This document shows positions 1-8,578 of a stretch of 55,921 nt of DNA, in pieces. The DNA is from CAYMAZ01 sp964428185 (GTDB lineage: Bacteria; Bacteroidota; Bacteroidia; Bacteroidales; DTU049). How positions within the stretch are numbered: the stretch's first letter is position 1; each line of letters starts with the position of its first letter. A program made the position numbers and the translations under genes. The notes beneath the pieces were generated by a model, which was not told the DNA's origin, searched no databases, and saw only the letters and a list, made by a program, of their open reading frames with translations. The stretch lies in NCBI GenBank assembly GCA_964428185.1, contig CAYRXH010000008.1, positions 1 to 55,921 of the forward strand. The letters run 5' to 3'.

Positions 1-649
1 AAAGATATAAATTTTCTGATAAAATTGCTTCATTGAGTTTTATAATTTAGCGATTTATGAAAAAAACAGATGCATTAGAGAATATTGTGTTTCATGAAAG
101 AGATGGATTCAGAATCAAGGTGACAAATAAATGAAGTAAAGCCATTTATTTTTTACAATTATTGATATCCTGCCTGATGATAAAATTCTTGTGCATTTTC
201 CTGCATCATAGAAACAGGCCTAAGATTGCAGATTGGAGCATGGTGCACCTATTTCAGCCCACTCATGTGTTTTGAATCTCCCCATGGGATGGAAACTTTT
301 AAACTGATTGCTAATGAACCACACTTGGATTTGAGACCAGTAATTGTTTCAATGGTAGAATCATGGACAAATGGTGGAAATTTAAACCCATTTCAGACTT
401 TGTTTTCTTAAACCTATATGAACTCTAAAATGAAAACAAGAAGCGGAGTGACCAGCAATGTCCTGTCGGGCAGTGTGCAAATTCATTCAAAATTGTTTTT
501 ATAATCAGAGAAAAGCAGAAATGATTTATCCGCTGTACTTATGTAAACTTGCCAACGGCAAGGTAATAAAGTCAGGTTTTAATAGATACTGACTCTTTCT
601 CAGAAGGTATTTAATACTGCCTATATTGAGAAAAATTATTTATTTAATT

Positions 650-727
650 ATACTTAAAATAAATCACTATATTTGAAGTTATTTTAATCATACTTAAAAC
701 AAATCACTATATTTGCAATTATTTTAA
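650..727 (+). repeat. Tandem 38-bp repeat carrying a promoter element
   Basis: Two copies, 650-687 and 690-727, have a 40-bp period and differ at three positions. Each contains CACTATATTTG followed by an AT-rich tail. The block lies directly upstream of the ATPase gene starting at 743. A duplication of the promoter region is the simplest reading. Confidence 0.85.
668..715 (+). promoter_or_regulatory. Duplicated Bacteroidota -7 elements
   Basis: TATATTTG occurs at 668-675 and again at 708-715, both exact matches to the Bacteroidota -7 consensus TAnnTTTG. The proximal copy is 28 bases before the ATG at 743. No clean -33 TTG was found for either copy, so activity is inferred from the consensus and position only. 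Confidence 0.5.
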
Positions 728-742
728 CTCAATATTTGAATC

Positions 743-1957
743 ATGGAGCATCCAAATTATAAAGTAAGGGACTTATATCTTAAAAAAGTAATCCCGCATA
801 TAAGGAAGCCTTTAATAAAGGTTTTTACCGGACTCAGACGTTCAGGAAAAAGTTATCTGATACTTTCAGTCATAGATTTTATTCAAAAAGAAGATCCTGC
901 TGCAAACATCATTTACATTAATAAAGAGTATTATGAGTTTGATACCATTAGAGACTATCATCAGCTACAGGATTATTTCGATCAAAACCATCAGACAGGA
1001 ACGAACAATTATTTATTTGTTGATGAGATTCAGGAAATTGAAGGATTTGAAAAGAGTATCAGAAATATATTTTCGAAGAATATGGCTGATATATACATAT
1101 CCGGAAGCAATGCAGAAATCTTGTCGGGCGAACTTGCCACAATGCTCAGCGGAAGATATGTTGAAATACAGTTACATCCATTGTCATATCCTGAGTTTCT
1201 TAATTTTTACAATCTTTCGGATTCAGCTGAAGCATTTGATCGTTATTTGAAACATGGGGGTATGCCGGGTTTGATGCATGTAAGTTCTGCAGATGGACCA
1301 ATACGTGATTACTTAAGAGGAATCCTTTCTACAGTGCTAATGAAGGATGTAGTGTCTCGTTACAATATCAGGAATGTGACATTTCTTGAAAATCTCATCA
1401 GATATTTATCAGATAATATTGCCTCCTTAATATCTGCAAAAAGTATTAGTGATTTTCTTAAGTCCCAACGGATTAAAGTTACTCCCAATTTGGTTCTTGA
1501 CTATTTAAACCATTTATGTAGAGCATACTTTGCAAATAAAGTCTCTCGAATGGATCTGACTGGTAAAAGAATTTTTGACGTAGGAGAGAAATATTTTTTT
1601 GAAGATCTGGGCTTACGCAATATTCTTGTTGGTTACAAACCAGGGGATATTTCAAAACTTCTTGAAAATGTGGTATATAATCATCTGATTATTGCCGGAT
1701 ATAAAGTGTATGTGTGCCAAAAAGGTGTCACTGAAATAGATTTTGTTGCAGAACGAGATGGTGAAACAATTTATGTGCAGGTTTGCTATTTACTATCAAC
1801 AAACAAAGTTGTGGAACGTGAATTTGGAAATCTGCTTCAGATTAAGGATAATTACAGAAAGTATGTTGTTTCCATGGATGAAAATTTACCAACTCATACT
1901 TTTAAAGGAATTGAACATTGTCACATCAGAACTTTCTGCAAGCAAATTCTCTTCTAG
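743..1957 (+). CDS. AAA-family ATPase with DUF4143 C-terminal domain
   Basis: This 404-residue protein belongs to the COG1373-type ATPases common in Bacteroidota and archaea, whose cellular role is poorly defined. The Walker A motif GLRRSGKS is at residues 30-37 and a Walker B segment FVDE at 91-94. The C-terminal third (near DFVAERDG) resembles the nuclease-like fold of DUF4143 proteins, with a D...E..Y.QV pattern. It starts at an ATG 28 bases after the second promoter copy and stands alone, convergent with the ccsA operon. These genes are often patchily distributed, which would fit acquisition by transfer, but base composition does not stand out by eye. The function (DNA-associated ATPase or defence-related) is not established. 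Confidence 0.85.
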   Translation: MEHPNYKVRDLYLKKVIPHIRKPLIKVFTGLRRSGKSYLILSVIDFIQKEDPAANIIYINKEYYEFDTIRDYHQLQDYFDQNHQTGTNNYLFVDEIQEIEGFEKSIRNIFSKNMADIYISGSNAEILSGELATMLSGRYVEIQLHPLSYPEFLNFYNLSDSAEAFDRYLKHGGMPGLMHVSSADGPIRDYLRGILSTVLMKDVVSRYNIRNVTFLENLIRYLSDNIASLISAKSISDFLKSQRIKVTPNLVLDYLNHLCRAYFANKVSRMDLTGKRIFDVGEKYFFEDLGLRNILVGYKPGDISKLLENVVYNHLIIAGYKVYVCQKGVTEIDFVAERDGETIYVQVCYLLSTNKVVEREFGNLLQIKDNYRKYVVSMDENLPTHTFKGIEHCHIRTFCKQILF

Positions 1958-2070
1958 TGCCTGACAGTATTGAAGCAGTATATTTGTTAAATAAAACAAA
2001 GATTTTTGCTTTTATTTGAAAACTTATGAAGATAGTATTCCTGAGTTAAAGAGCACAATTTTTAAAACTC

Positions 2071-2871
2071 TTACATTTGGTTAGTGTACGTATGCACACT
2101 GTTGTCTGCCACAGCGAGATAATTGACGCCGAACCAGCAAATCAGTATAACAATCAAAGCAATAACCAGTAGCCATAAAGGAATACGTTCACCTTTTTTG
2201 TGTCTGAATCTGTAATGGATGTATAGCAAATACACCATCCAAGTAATCAGTGCCCAGGTTTCTTTTGGGTCCCAAGTCCAGTAGTGCCCCCATGCTTCTT
2301 TTGCCCACAAACCTCCGAATAAGAGTCCGAATGTTAAAAAAGCAAAGCCGATATAGACCAGGTTGTCAGCATACACAAGCCTATTTTTTAGCGGGTTTCC
2401 CTTCCACAATGCCAGGATGCCGTCTGCTGCAATGATAGTGGCACCTGAAAGAACAGCATAGGCTATCATATACACGATCACATGAGGGATGAACCAAACG
2501 CTTTGAAGTGCAGGCATCAGCGTCTGGTCAAAAGTGTCAGGTTTGAAATAATTGAGAGACATAAAAACCATTGCAAGAAAAAGACAGTAAACAAGTATCC
2601 ATCTGAATTTCCATCTGTAATAAAGAATGATACCAATCAGTGACAGAAAAACAGCATACCATAATCTTGTTTCTGCCAGGGTTCTCATTGGAGGCCGATC
2701 GAGGGCAATCCACAACTGAGCAGTGAATATGATAAGCAAAATACTCCCTGCAGCGATAAAAATATCAGAAATGATGAGTTTTTTACTTCTGTTCAGATAC
2801 AGCATAACAGAGCCCGCAATCCAGAGTGGAAAGATGATATATATGTAAATTGAAAATAATTGCCAGTTCAT
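2071..2871 (-). CDS. ccsA: Cytochrome c maturation protein CcsA (System II)
   Basis: CcsA (266 aa) is the haem-handling subunit of System II cytochrome c biogenesis. With ResB/CcsB it carries haem across the membrane and attaches it to CxxCH motifs. The tryptophan-rich WWD signature WGHYWTWDPKETWALITW lies in the second half, and the protein has about eight hydrophobic segments. It is the last gene of the minus-strand block, 12 bases after resB. Its placement behind an octaheme cytochrome gene suggests it matures that cytochrome. Length fits stand-alone CcsA rather than the fused CcsBA form. Confidence 0.93.
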   Translation of the reverse strand: MNWQLFSIYIYIIFPLWIAGSVMLYLNRSKKLIISDIFIAAGSILLIIFTAQLWIALDRPPMRTLAETRLWYAVFLSLIGIILYYRWKFRWILVYCLFLAMVFMSLNYFKPDTFDQTLMPALQSVWFIPHVIVYMIAYAVLSGATIIAADGILALWKGNPLKNRLVYADNLVYIGFAFLTFGLLFGGLWAKEAWGHYWTWDPKETWALITWMVYLLYIHYRFRHKKGERIPLWLLVIALIVILICWFGVNYLAVADNSVHTYTNQM

Positions 2872-2883
2872 GTGTGAATTTGA

Positions 2884-4143
2884 TTAAGGTTCAGGATTTA
2901 ATTTTTCTTCATTGACTTTTTCAATTTTACGACCCGTCCACAAAAGGTACAGAGTGCCCAATAATACCATAAAAATACCGGTATAAACAGCAGGTAGCCA
3001 AGGATCACGGATAAGTTCAAAAACACTCATCTGTGACCAACGTCCCAATTGATCACTGTAACTATACTGATACATTTTCCACTGTCCTATTTTCAATGGC
3101 TGATTGACACTTATTTCAGCATTTTTTCTTGTGAGTTGGTCATTTTCAGTGATATCAACCACTGAGACATATCTTTTTACCCGTGGTTCTAGCATTCCCA
3201 GCATCAAACCTGAGTCCAGCATGAGATATTTGGGGGGATACATAAAATTTCCGCTCGAAATCCAGTCTTCTGTCTGAAAGCTTCCTTTGGAGATTCTGAC
3301 AAGGGCTGCATGAGTGCTGCCGTAATCTTCTGTAAATACATATCCTTCACCCATTGGAACAGCATAAGATATAACTGATAATATCTCATAGGTATATTCC
3401 TGAATGTTTCCGGCATTCCCTTCTTCGACAAAGGGAAAGTGATCACCTTTTTTTAATTCAGGGGCACCGTTTGCAGCATTGAAAATCAACATTTCAGGGG
3501 GATATTCTTCAATGGTGAATGAATGCAAAGTGACTGAAAAAGGCATTTCAGCTCTGTGATGCTCGTCAGGAAAAGCGTAAGTTGATGTTTCACCTTCCAT
3601 TAAAGGCATTTTTAGTCTCATCATATCACTACTTCCTACTGAAGCAGTTGTAAGGATAATAAATAGTCCGGCATGGTTGAGCAGAAATGCAACATTTTTT
3701 AGGGTAAATTTCTGGCGGAGTCTTTTGATGATTGTATATCCCAGAACAGTAAGCATGAACACTGCGATGATAATATACGGGCGACTGCTATGGATATGAT
3801 GAAGGCCAATTTTTCCTATAAACCCTTTAGGCTCTACTTGGGGAATAAATCCCATGAGTAGTATAAGTACAGTGAACATAGTCATACTTGCCATTGCTGC
3901 AGGAACTGAAGAAAGCCAGGTCATCACCGGTCCTTTAACGAGAAAGTGGGTGCCCACAAGATATGCAATAAAAACAAGTAGGATAAAAAGATTTATAGGG
4001 TATGAAGGCAATCTGACAATGCTTCCGCCGGCAAAATACTCAAGCATGAATCCAACAATCATCAGCCCGGCAGCAAATATAAAACTTTCGCGGTAAGCCC
4101 AAGGAAATTGCCAGATCTTTCGTTTGTTCTCAATATTACTCAT
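2884..4143 (-). CDS. resB: ResB/CcsB-like cytochrome c biogenesis protein
   Basis: ResB is the partner of CcsA in System II: it keeps apocytochrome cysteines and haem reduced and forms the haem ligation complex. The 419-residue protein has three N-terminal hydrophobic segments, another near residue 150, a long extracytoplasmic domain (about 180-380) and a final membrane segment near residue 390, matching ResB topology. An upstream TTG at 4170 is in frame, but the ATG at 4143 (MSNIENK) is preferred because the hydrophobic core begins shortly after it. It lies 83 bases after the GNAT gene and immediately before ccsA, suggesting co-transcription. Confidence 0.88.
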   Translation of the reverse strand: MSNIENKRKIWQFPWAYRESFIFAAGLMIVGFMLEYFAGGSIVRLPSYPINLFILLVFIAYLVGTHFLVKGPVMTWLSSVPAAMASMTMFTVLILLMGFIPQVEPKGFIGKIGLHHIHSSRPYIIIAVFMLTVLGYTIIKRLRQKFTLKNVAFLLNHAGLFIILTTASVGSSDMMRLKMPLMEGETSTYAFPDEHHRAEMPFSVTLHSFTIEEYPPEMLIFNAANGAPELKKGDHFPFVEEGNAGNIQEYTYEILSVISYAVPMGEGYVFTEDYGSTHAALVRISKGSFQTEDWISSGNFMYPPKYLMLDSGLMLGMLEPRVKRYVSVVDITENDQLTRKNAEISVNQPLKIGQWKMYQYSYSDQLGRWSQMSVFELIRDPWLPAVYTGIFMVLLGTLYLLWTGRKIEKVNEEKLNPEP

Positions 4144-4226
4144 ATGAGCAGGTTTAAAGTTTGAATACAAGTATGTGAATGCAAATATAATGAGAAATTT
4201 TGTTCAGATAATTTATGAAAAGATTG

Positions 4227-4685
4227 TTATTCTGCTAAAATATTCAGGTGTTTTTTCATCTTAAAACCATGAACTCCCGGTTCATAGTAGTCATTCAGTT
4301 GAGCTGTTGTCTGAAATCCGTGTTTTTTGTAAAATTCAATAGCTGTAGCATTGTCCTGCCGCACTTCGAGTGATAGGCCTTCAAGTTTTAATAATGCTGC
4401 AATACGTTCAGCTTCTGCAAGTAGCAATGTCCCGATATTCTTTCCTCTTTCTGCTTTGTCTACAGCAATTGAATATATTCTGAGCCACCGGCATTTCTTT
4501 CGTCTGAGAAGCAGAATGTATGCTGTTGCCTTGTTGTCGGTATCATAGACAAGAAAATGTGAGTTTGGACTTTTCAACAGACGGTGAAACTGTGCCCGGC
4601 TGAAAGCTTCAGAATCAAAACTCCTGAGTTCAATTTCAGAAATACTGGATATATCTGATTTCAGTGCATTTCTCAGTGAGTTCAT
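4227..4685 (-). CDS. GNAT-family N-acetyltransferase
   Basis: This 152-residue acyl-CoA-dependent acetyltransferase has the classical GNAT core: a strand ending IAVDKAERGKNIGTLLL (acetyl-CoA pyrophosphate loop, R/Q-x-x-G-x-G/A variant), then LEVRQDNATAIEFYKKHGF, the usual C-terminal motif B. The frame is open further upstream into the RimK-like gene, but the ATG at 4685 lies one base after that gene's TGA (TGA-T-ATG), the expected arrangement for coupled translation. Paired RimK-like ligase and GNAT genes are a known association, often with a peptidase C39 domain fused to the GNAT; no C39 domain is present here. Substrate unknown. Confidence 0.85.
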   Translation of the reverse strand: MNSLRNALKSDISSISEIELRSFDSEAFSRAQFHRLLKSPNSHFLVYDTDNKATAYILLLRRKKCRWLRIYSIAVDKAERGKNIGTLLLAEAERIAALLKLEGLSLEVRQDNATAIEFYKKHGFQTTAQLNDYYEPGVHGFKMKKHLNILAE

Positions 4686-4686
4686 A

Positions 4687-6153
4687 TCAGTGGTGTTTCT
4701 GTTCAAGTGCTCTGACAAACTCGTTGATAATTCTGTAATACAGTTCATCTCCAAGAATAGCATCTTCAATTCCGTAATCAATACTGGGGTTGTCATTGAT
4801 TTCAATAACAATTCCCTCATCCTTTATCATTTTCAAATCCACACCGTACAGTCCTTTGCCGATGAGTGATGCTGCTTTGACAGCGTTTCTGATAATGGTT
4901 TTTGGGACCTGATATAGGGGGATGGTTTCGGAGTTTCCGCTTTTAGTTTTACCCGATTTCTTGTGATAGTAAATTTGCCAGTGACCATTGACCATATAAT
5001 ACTTACATGCAAAGATTGGCTCCCCGTTCAATATGCCGATTCTCCAGTCATATTCTGTGGGCAAAAATTCCTGTGCCAGAATGATGGATGAGTTGGAAAA
5101 AAATTCATTCAGATGTGTATTGAAACACTGCTCATCAGTGATCTTTGCAATTCCATGAGAAAATGAACCGTCGGGAATTTTCATGATGAATGGGCAACCA
5201 ATGTGCTGGGCTACATATTGAAAAGAAGGACGATTGTTTCTGAACATCAGCACCGATTTGGGAGAGGGTATTCCTTCTTTTTGAAGCAACTCATTGATAT
5301 ATACCTTGTTATTGCAACGAATAATTGACATTGGGTCATCAATGACCACCATATCTGCAAGTTTTGCCTTCTGGCATACCTGATAGGTGATGTGATTCAG
5401 AGATGTTGTCTGTCTCATAAACAATGCATCGAATTCCATCAGACGATTTATATCTGCTTCAGTGATGAGTTCTGCATTGATATTCATTCTTTTTGCAAGA
5501 TCAACAAATTTTGCCAGAGCTTTTTTATTGCTAGGAGGGAAAGGTTCTTCCGGATTATGATAGATGGCAAGATCATAACGAGGAATCTTTTTCAGTCGTG
5601 GATTACGCCATACTTTTGCATTGAATTTGTCCAGTGCTTCGGCAAACAGTGTCTGCTGTTCATCATTCAGCTCAGATAACTTCAATGGAGTCACAGTTTC
5701 TATCTGATTTTTTTTTCTGTTATTCAGAACAACTCTTATGATAGGATAAGGATACTGTTCAAAAATAAAGCGTGCAATTCTTTCCAGCTGCTTTTCGAAG
5801 CAGGTTCCGAAATAGATTTCAAGTGTCCATGTTTCATCTGTAATATTGTTTTTTTCAATCCACTGATGGCAGATTTTATGCATGCTTGCATCCATTCTGA
5901 TACCAGCACCGGATTCAAGTTTGTTGAGAACTTCAGCGGAAGGAATTACCTTATGACCTCTGGCCTGTGCAAGTAATGAACAATAGTATCCATCCGAATT
6001 GTAGGAAAATTCACTGCAAAGGTTTATAACCAGTGTGGGATTGAGATGAGGAAGTCTGTTCTGAAGATATTCTGAAGCACTTAAAATACTGTCTGTTTTG
6101 TAATAAGGTTTCCACTGTGAAAGATGATCCAGCAGGATAAGAACGGTTTTCAT
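4687..6153 (-). CDS. RimK-like ATP-grasp ligase with N-terminal RLAN-type domain
   Basis: This 488-residue protein resembles RimK-family carboxylate-amine ligases that carry the extra RimK-like ATP-grasp N-terminal (RLAN) domain. The first ~190 residues are the RLAN-like part (YCSLLAQARGHKVIPS, then IPRYDLAIYHNPEEPFPPS). The C-terminal half has ATP-grasp features: MKIPDGSFSHGI (nucleotide loop), LAQEFLPTEYDWRIGIL, and the metal-binding VIEINDNPSIDYG near the end. Members with a neighbouring GNAT gene have been proposed to build or attach short peptides, but no substrate is established. It follows the rhodanese gene by 23 bases and is coupled to the GNAT gene. Why it sits in a sulfur/haem operon is unclear. 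Confidence 0.85.
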   Translation of the reverse strand: MKTVLILLDHLSQWKPYYKTDSILSASEYLQNRLPHLNPTLVINLCSEFSYNSDGYYCSLLAQARGHKVIPSAEVLNKLESGAGIRMDASMHKICHQWIEKNNITDETWTLEIYFGTCFEKQLERIARFIFEQYPYPIIRVVLNNRKKNQIETVTPLKLSELNDEQQTLFAEALDKFNAKVWRNPRLKKIPRYDLAIYHNPEEPFPPSNKKALAKFVDLAKRMNINAELITEADINRLMEFDALFMRQTTSLNHITYQVCQKAKLADMVVIDDPMSIIRCNNKVYINELLQKEGIPSPKSVLMFRNNRPSFQYVAQHIGCPFIMKIPDGSFSHGIAKITDEQCFNTHLNEFFSNSSIILAQEFLPTEYDWRIGILNGEPIFACKYYMVNGHWQIYYHKKSGKTKSGNSETIPLYQVPKTIIRNAVKAASLIGKGLYGVDLKMIKDEGIVIEINDNPSIDYGIEDAILGDELYYRIINEFVRALEQKHH

Positions 6154-6176
6154 GGAATTGCATGTGGAAAGTTAAG

Positions 6177-6758
6177 TTAACAACCGCTTTGTGTTTTGAT
6201 TTCAGTTGTTTTATCCACCTTGAATTCCTGAGGTGCTTCATTCTGTTTAATGAAAGCAGGGTAGTTGTATTGCTGTTTTTCATCACTGTAGAACCCCATT
6301 GAAGGGACAAACTTATCAACGACATTCGCTTTAATAATATCATAATTGCCGTTTACAGGGCGACAGTCATATCCACACTGATTCAGTAGAAATGCTACTG
6401 TATGAGCCATGGATTCTGTACTGCAGTAAATGATATTCTGTTGTTTTCGTAATAGTTTCCGGTTTTTTCGCTGAAAAATTGTTTCTGTGGGAATATTGAC
6501 TGCGTCTTGCAGATGACCTTGATTGAATTCCTGTTCAGTGCGGATATCAACCAAAAGAAATTCCTTTTCAGTTTGACCAAGCATAGAATGGAGTTCTTTG
6601 AGACTTACAGGGGTTCCAGAAACTTCAGGACTGAGGCTTTCAGACACAGGGACAGTATATGAACCCGGTGCGCATTTCTGAATGACCATAAGAATAATGA
6701 TCAAGGCAGTGAACACTGTTGCACTTACTCGTAATGGATTGGCTTTTATTTCGAACAT
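6177..6758 (-). CDS. Membrane-anchored rhodanese with C-terminal SGC tail
   Basis: This 193-residue protein has an N-terminal membrane anchor (about residues 11-28) and one rhodanese domain (about 52-145). The active-site loop IIYCSTES keeps the catalytic cysteine (C112) that would carry a persulfide. The domain opens with LLVDIRTEQEFNQGH, a typical rhodanese signature. A linker of roughly 45 residues then leads to an unusual terminus, TQSGC, whose final residue is cysteine. The neighbouring YeeE-rhodanese and lipoprotein-rhodanese end the same way, so the tail is likely functional. Anchor and neighbours suggest the domain faces the periplasm. Confidence 0.88.
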   Translation of the reverse strand: MFEIKANPLRVSATVFTALIIILMVIQKCAPGSYTVPVSESLSPEVSGTPVSLKELHSMLGQTEKEFLLVDIRTEQEFNQGHLQDAVNIPTETIFQRKNRKLLRKQQNIIYCSTESMAHTVAFLLNQCGYDCRPVNGNYDIIKANVVDKFVPSMGFYSDEKQQYNYPAFIKQNEAPQEFKVDKTTEIKTQSGC

Positions 6759-6799
6759 CTTATGTGGTATTTGCTATGTAACTATTTAAAATCAATAAA

Positions 6800-8023
6800 T
6801 TAACATCCTCCTCCTGATTTTAATACTTTTGGAGTATCATACTTAGGAACACTGGTTTTTCTTTCTGAAGGTGCCACAAGTAAAATCTCACCTTCTTTAA
6901 AAAAAGTAGCGGCTTTATTTCTAAAGCGGTAGTTAAACTTCACATCATAATGGTATTCATTTTCTGAAGGAGCCTGAGCATAGAAAATATCCCGAATGAA
7001 CCCGTTGATTCCGCCTTTGAGAACATAAACATCATTGAATCCGTTTCTTTGTGAATATATCCAGGCTTTTGATGCCAATGTTTCTCCGTTGGAAACCAGA
7101 ACCTTTTTGCCACTTGTTTTGAAATATTCATCATTTCCTCTGTCAGCCAGTGTTTCAAAAGGAATATTCACAGAGCCAGGAAAATTCATTAATGCAAACT
7201 CTTCAGGTGTTCTAACATCAATGATATAAAAATCAGGAATCTGGTGCATGATATTGTATGCAAATTCATCTGCAGCCATATATCTGTTGTCAGAGACCAG
7301 TTTTTTCAGAATGGTTTTTTCTGAATTCTGAAAATAGGAGCGTGCACTTTTCTCAGGAATTTTGATGATAATTATTCCAAGCAGAATGATAAAAAATATT
7401 TCCATCTTATAACTGCTGAAATTGATATTTGTCGGTTTGATTCCTTTTGTGGCTTGATTTTCAAAATGATGTCCCACAGCAAAAGCAATAACTGCCATCA
7501 TGATCATGAAAAACACAAACCATCCGCGGTGCATTCCAATTGTGTTGTGTATTTGCTCTCCGTCAAAATAATATCCGCTGAAAAGCTGATTGAAAGTAAG
7601 ATCGAATTTTCCGAAAATAAAGATGCCAATAAAAATACCGATAATAAAAAACCAGGCATCGATTTTTCCGATCACTGCTGCAGTTACTGAAGTGCCGGGG
7701 CAAAATCCGCCAAGAATAAACCCCAAGCCCATGATAACTCCTCCAAGCAATGCGCTCCATAGAAAATTTGAATTGATATTGACAACTGACATATCAATAA
7801 CTCCAAAATACTGCATGAAAATCAATCCGATCATTGCTGTCAGTCCGGCAGTGAAAAATACTTTAAGTACAACAAAGTCATATCCGTAAAATATTCCAAC
7901 TAGTTTCCTGGAAGAAGAAAAACCGGCTGACTCAAGAATAAATCCGAAGGATATCCCGATTAGGAACATGATGACAAGTCCCCAGCCTTCGTTGATTATT
8001 TCAAATGGTAATAAAGGTCCCAT
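6800..8023 (-). CDS. YeeE/YedE sulfur transporter fused to degenerate rhodanese, GGGC tail
   Basis: Residues 10-220 form a YeeE/YedE (TsuA-like) membrane domain with the conserved transport motif GGFCPGTS (C108); family members take up thiosulfate or related sulfur species through cysteine-lined pores. Residues 245-350 are a rhodanese domain (FYIIDVRTPEEFALMNFPGS), but its active-site loop reads VLVSNGET with no cysteine, so it should not form a persulfide. The protein has only two cysteines: C108 and the terminal C407, after SGGG. The ATG at 8023 is preferred over an in-frame TTG at 8053 because it removes an overlap with the preceding gene. It is the partner of the half-size YeeE upstream. 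Confidence 0.88.
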   Translation of the reverse strand: MGPLLPFEIINEGWGLVIMFLIGISFGFILESAGFSSSRKLVGIFYGYDFVVLKVFFTAGLTAMIGLIFMQYFGVIDMSVVNINSNFLWSALLGGVIMGLGFILGGFCPGTSVTAAVIGKIDAWFFIIGIFIGIFIFGKFDLTFNQLFSGYYFDGEQIHNTIGMHRGWFVFFMIMMAVIAFAVGHHFENQATKGIKPTNINFSSYKMEIFFIILLGIIIIKIPEKSARSYFQNSEKTILKKLVSDNRYMAADEFAYNIMHQIPDFYIIDVRTPEEFALMNFPGSVNIPFETLADRGNDEYFKTSGKKVLVSNGETLASKAWIYSQRNGFNDVYVLKGGINGFIRDIFYAQAPSENEYHYDVKFNYRFRNKAATFFKEGEILLVAPSERKTSVPKYDTPKVLKSGGGC

Positions 8024-8043
8024 AATGTATTTGTATTCAAGAT

Positions 8044-8556
8044 TTAAATCCAAAGACGTTTGAAGATAAAAGCAATGGCAAAACCGGTTCCGAATATTGC
8101 CATCATGGTCAGAAAGCCTGATGTTGACAATACAGCCATGCCGCTAAGAGCAGCTCCGCTGGTGCATCCTTTTCCCAACTGGGCACCAAGTCCAAACAAT
8201 GCACCTCCGATAACTGCAAATATAAGTCTGATAGTAACATTTGAACGTGGCCCTCTGTCAACCTGAAATTTCAGACGTCCTGCAATGGCTCCGGAAAGAA
8301 ATCCGCCAAGCATCACTCCAAGAAACATAATCACAATCCACTGATTCCAAAGCTGCGATGCATCAAAACTCCCAAAAAAATGAGATTGTTCTGCAACCGA
8401 TGGTGCCAGTTTCTGAACTAAAGTGATTGTGAAATTCTTCACTGCACCGCTGGCACCAAGTCCGTGTCCGCTGACCCAGAATGTGAAAAGCAGTGTTAAT
8501 CCCAATGCAAAGCCTGCAAGGTAGGGATTGGCATATCTGTTTTTACGTTCGCTCAT
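8044..8556 (-). CDS. YeeE/YedE-family half transporter
   Basis: This 170-residue membrane protein has the YeeE/YedE signature LGKGCTSGAALSG, and C131 is its only cysteine. Hydrophobic segments lie near residues 12-30, 72-92, 108-128 and 140-165. In full-length TsuA-type proteins two such repeats, each with a conserved cysteine, make one pore. Here the halves are separate genes 20 bases apart, this one with GKGC and the next with GGFC. Split pairs of this kind are common in the family. It likely moves thiosulfate, sulfide or a related sulfur species; direction and substrate cannot be told from sequence. Confidence 0.9.
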   Translation of the reverse strand: MSERKNRYANPYLAGFALGLTLLFTFWVSGHGLGASGAVKNFTITLVQKLAPSVAEQSHFFGSFDASQLWNQWIVIMFLGVMLGGFLSGAIAGRLKFQVDRGPRSNVTIRLIFAVIGGALFGLGAQLGKGCTSGAALSGMAVLSTSGFLTMMAIFGTGFAIAFIFKRLWI

Positions 8557-8578
8557 ACGTTTCGATTTTTATTATTGT

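Larger units (their letters stand above)
1..742. other. Gene-poor left flank
   Basis: I see no convincing gene here. A 25-codon reading frame (57-134, plus) and a 61-codon frame opening with TTG at 226 exist, but neither resembles a known family or has a clear start signal; either could be the decayed 3' end of a gene outside the window. The last 100 bases hold the duplicated promoter-like block described separately. Confidence 0.4.

Noticed and set aside
226..411. 61-codon reading frame near the left edge
   Set aside because: It opens with TTG, has no signal, motif or neighbour, and lies in gene-poor DNA.
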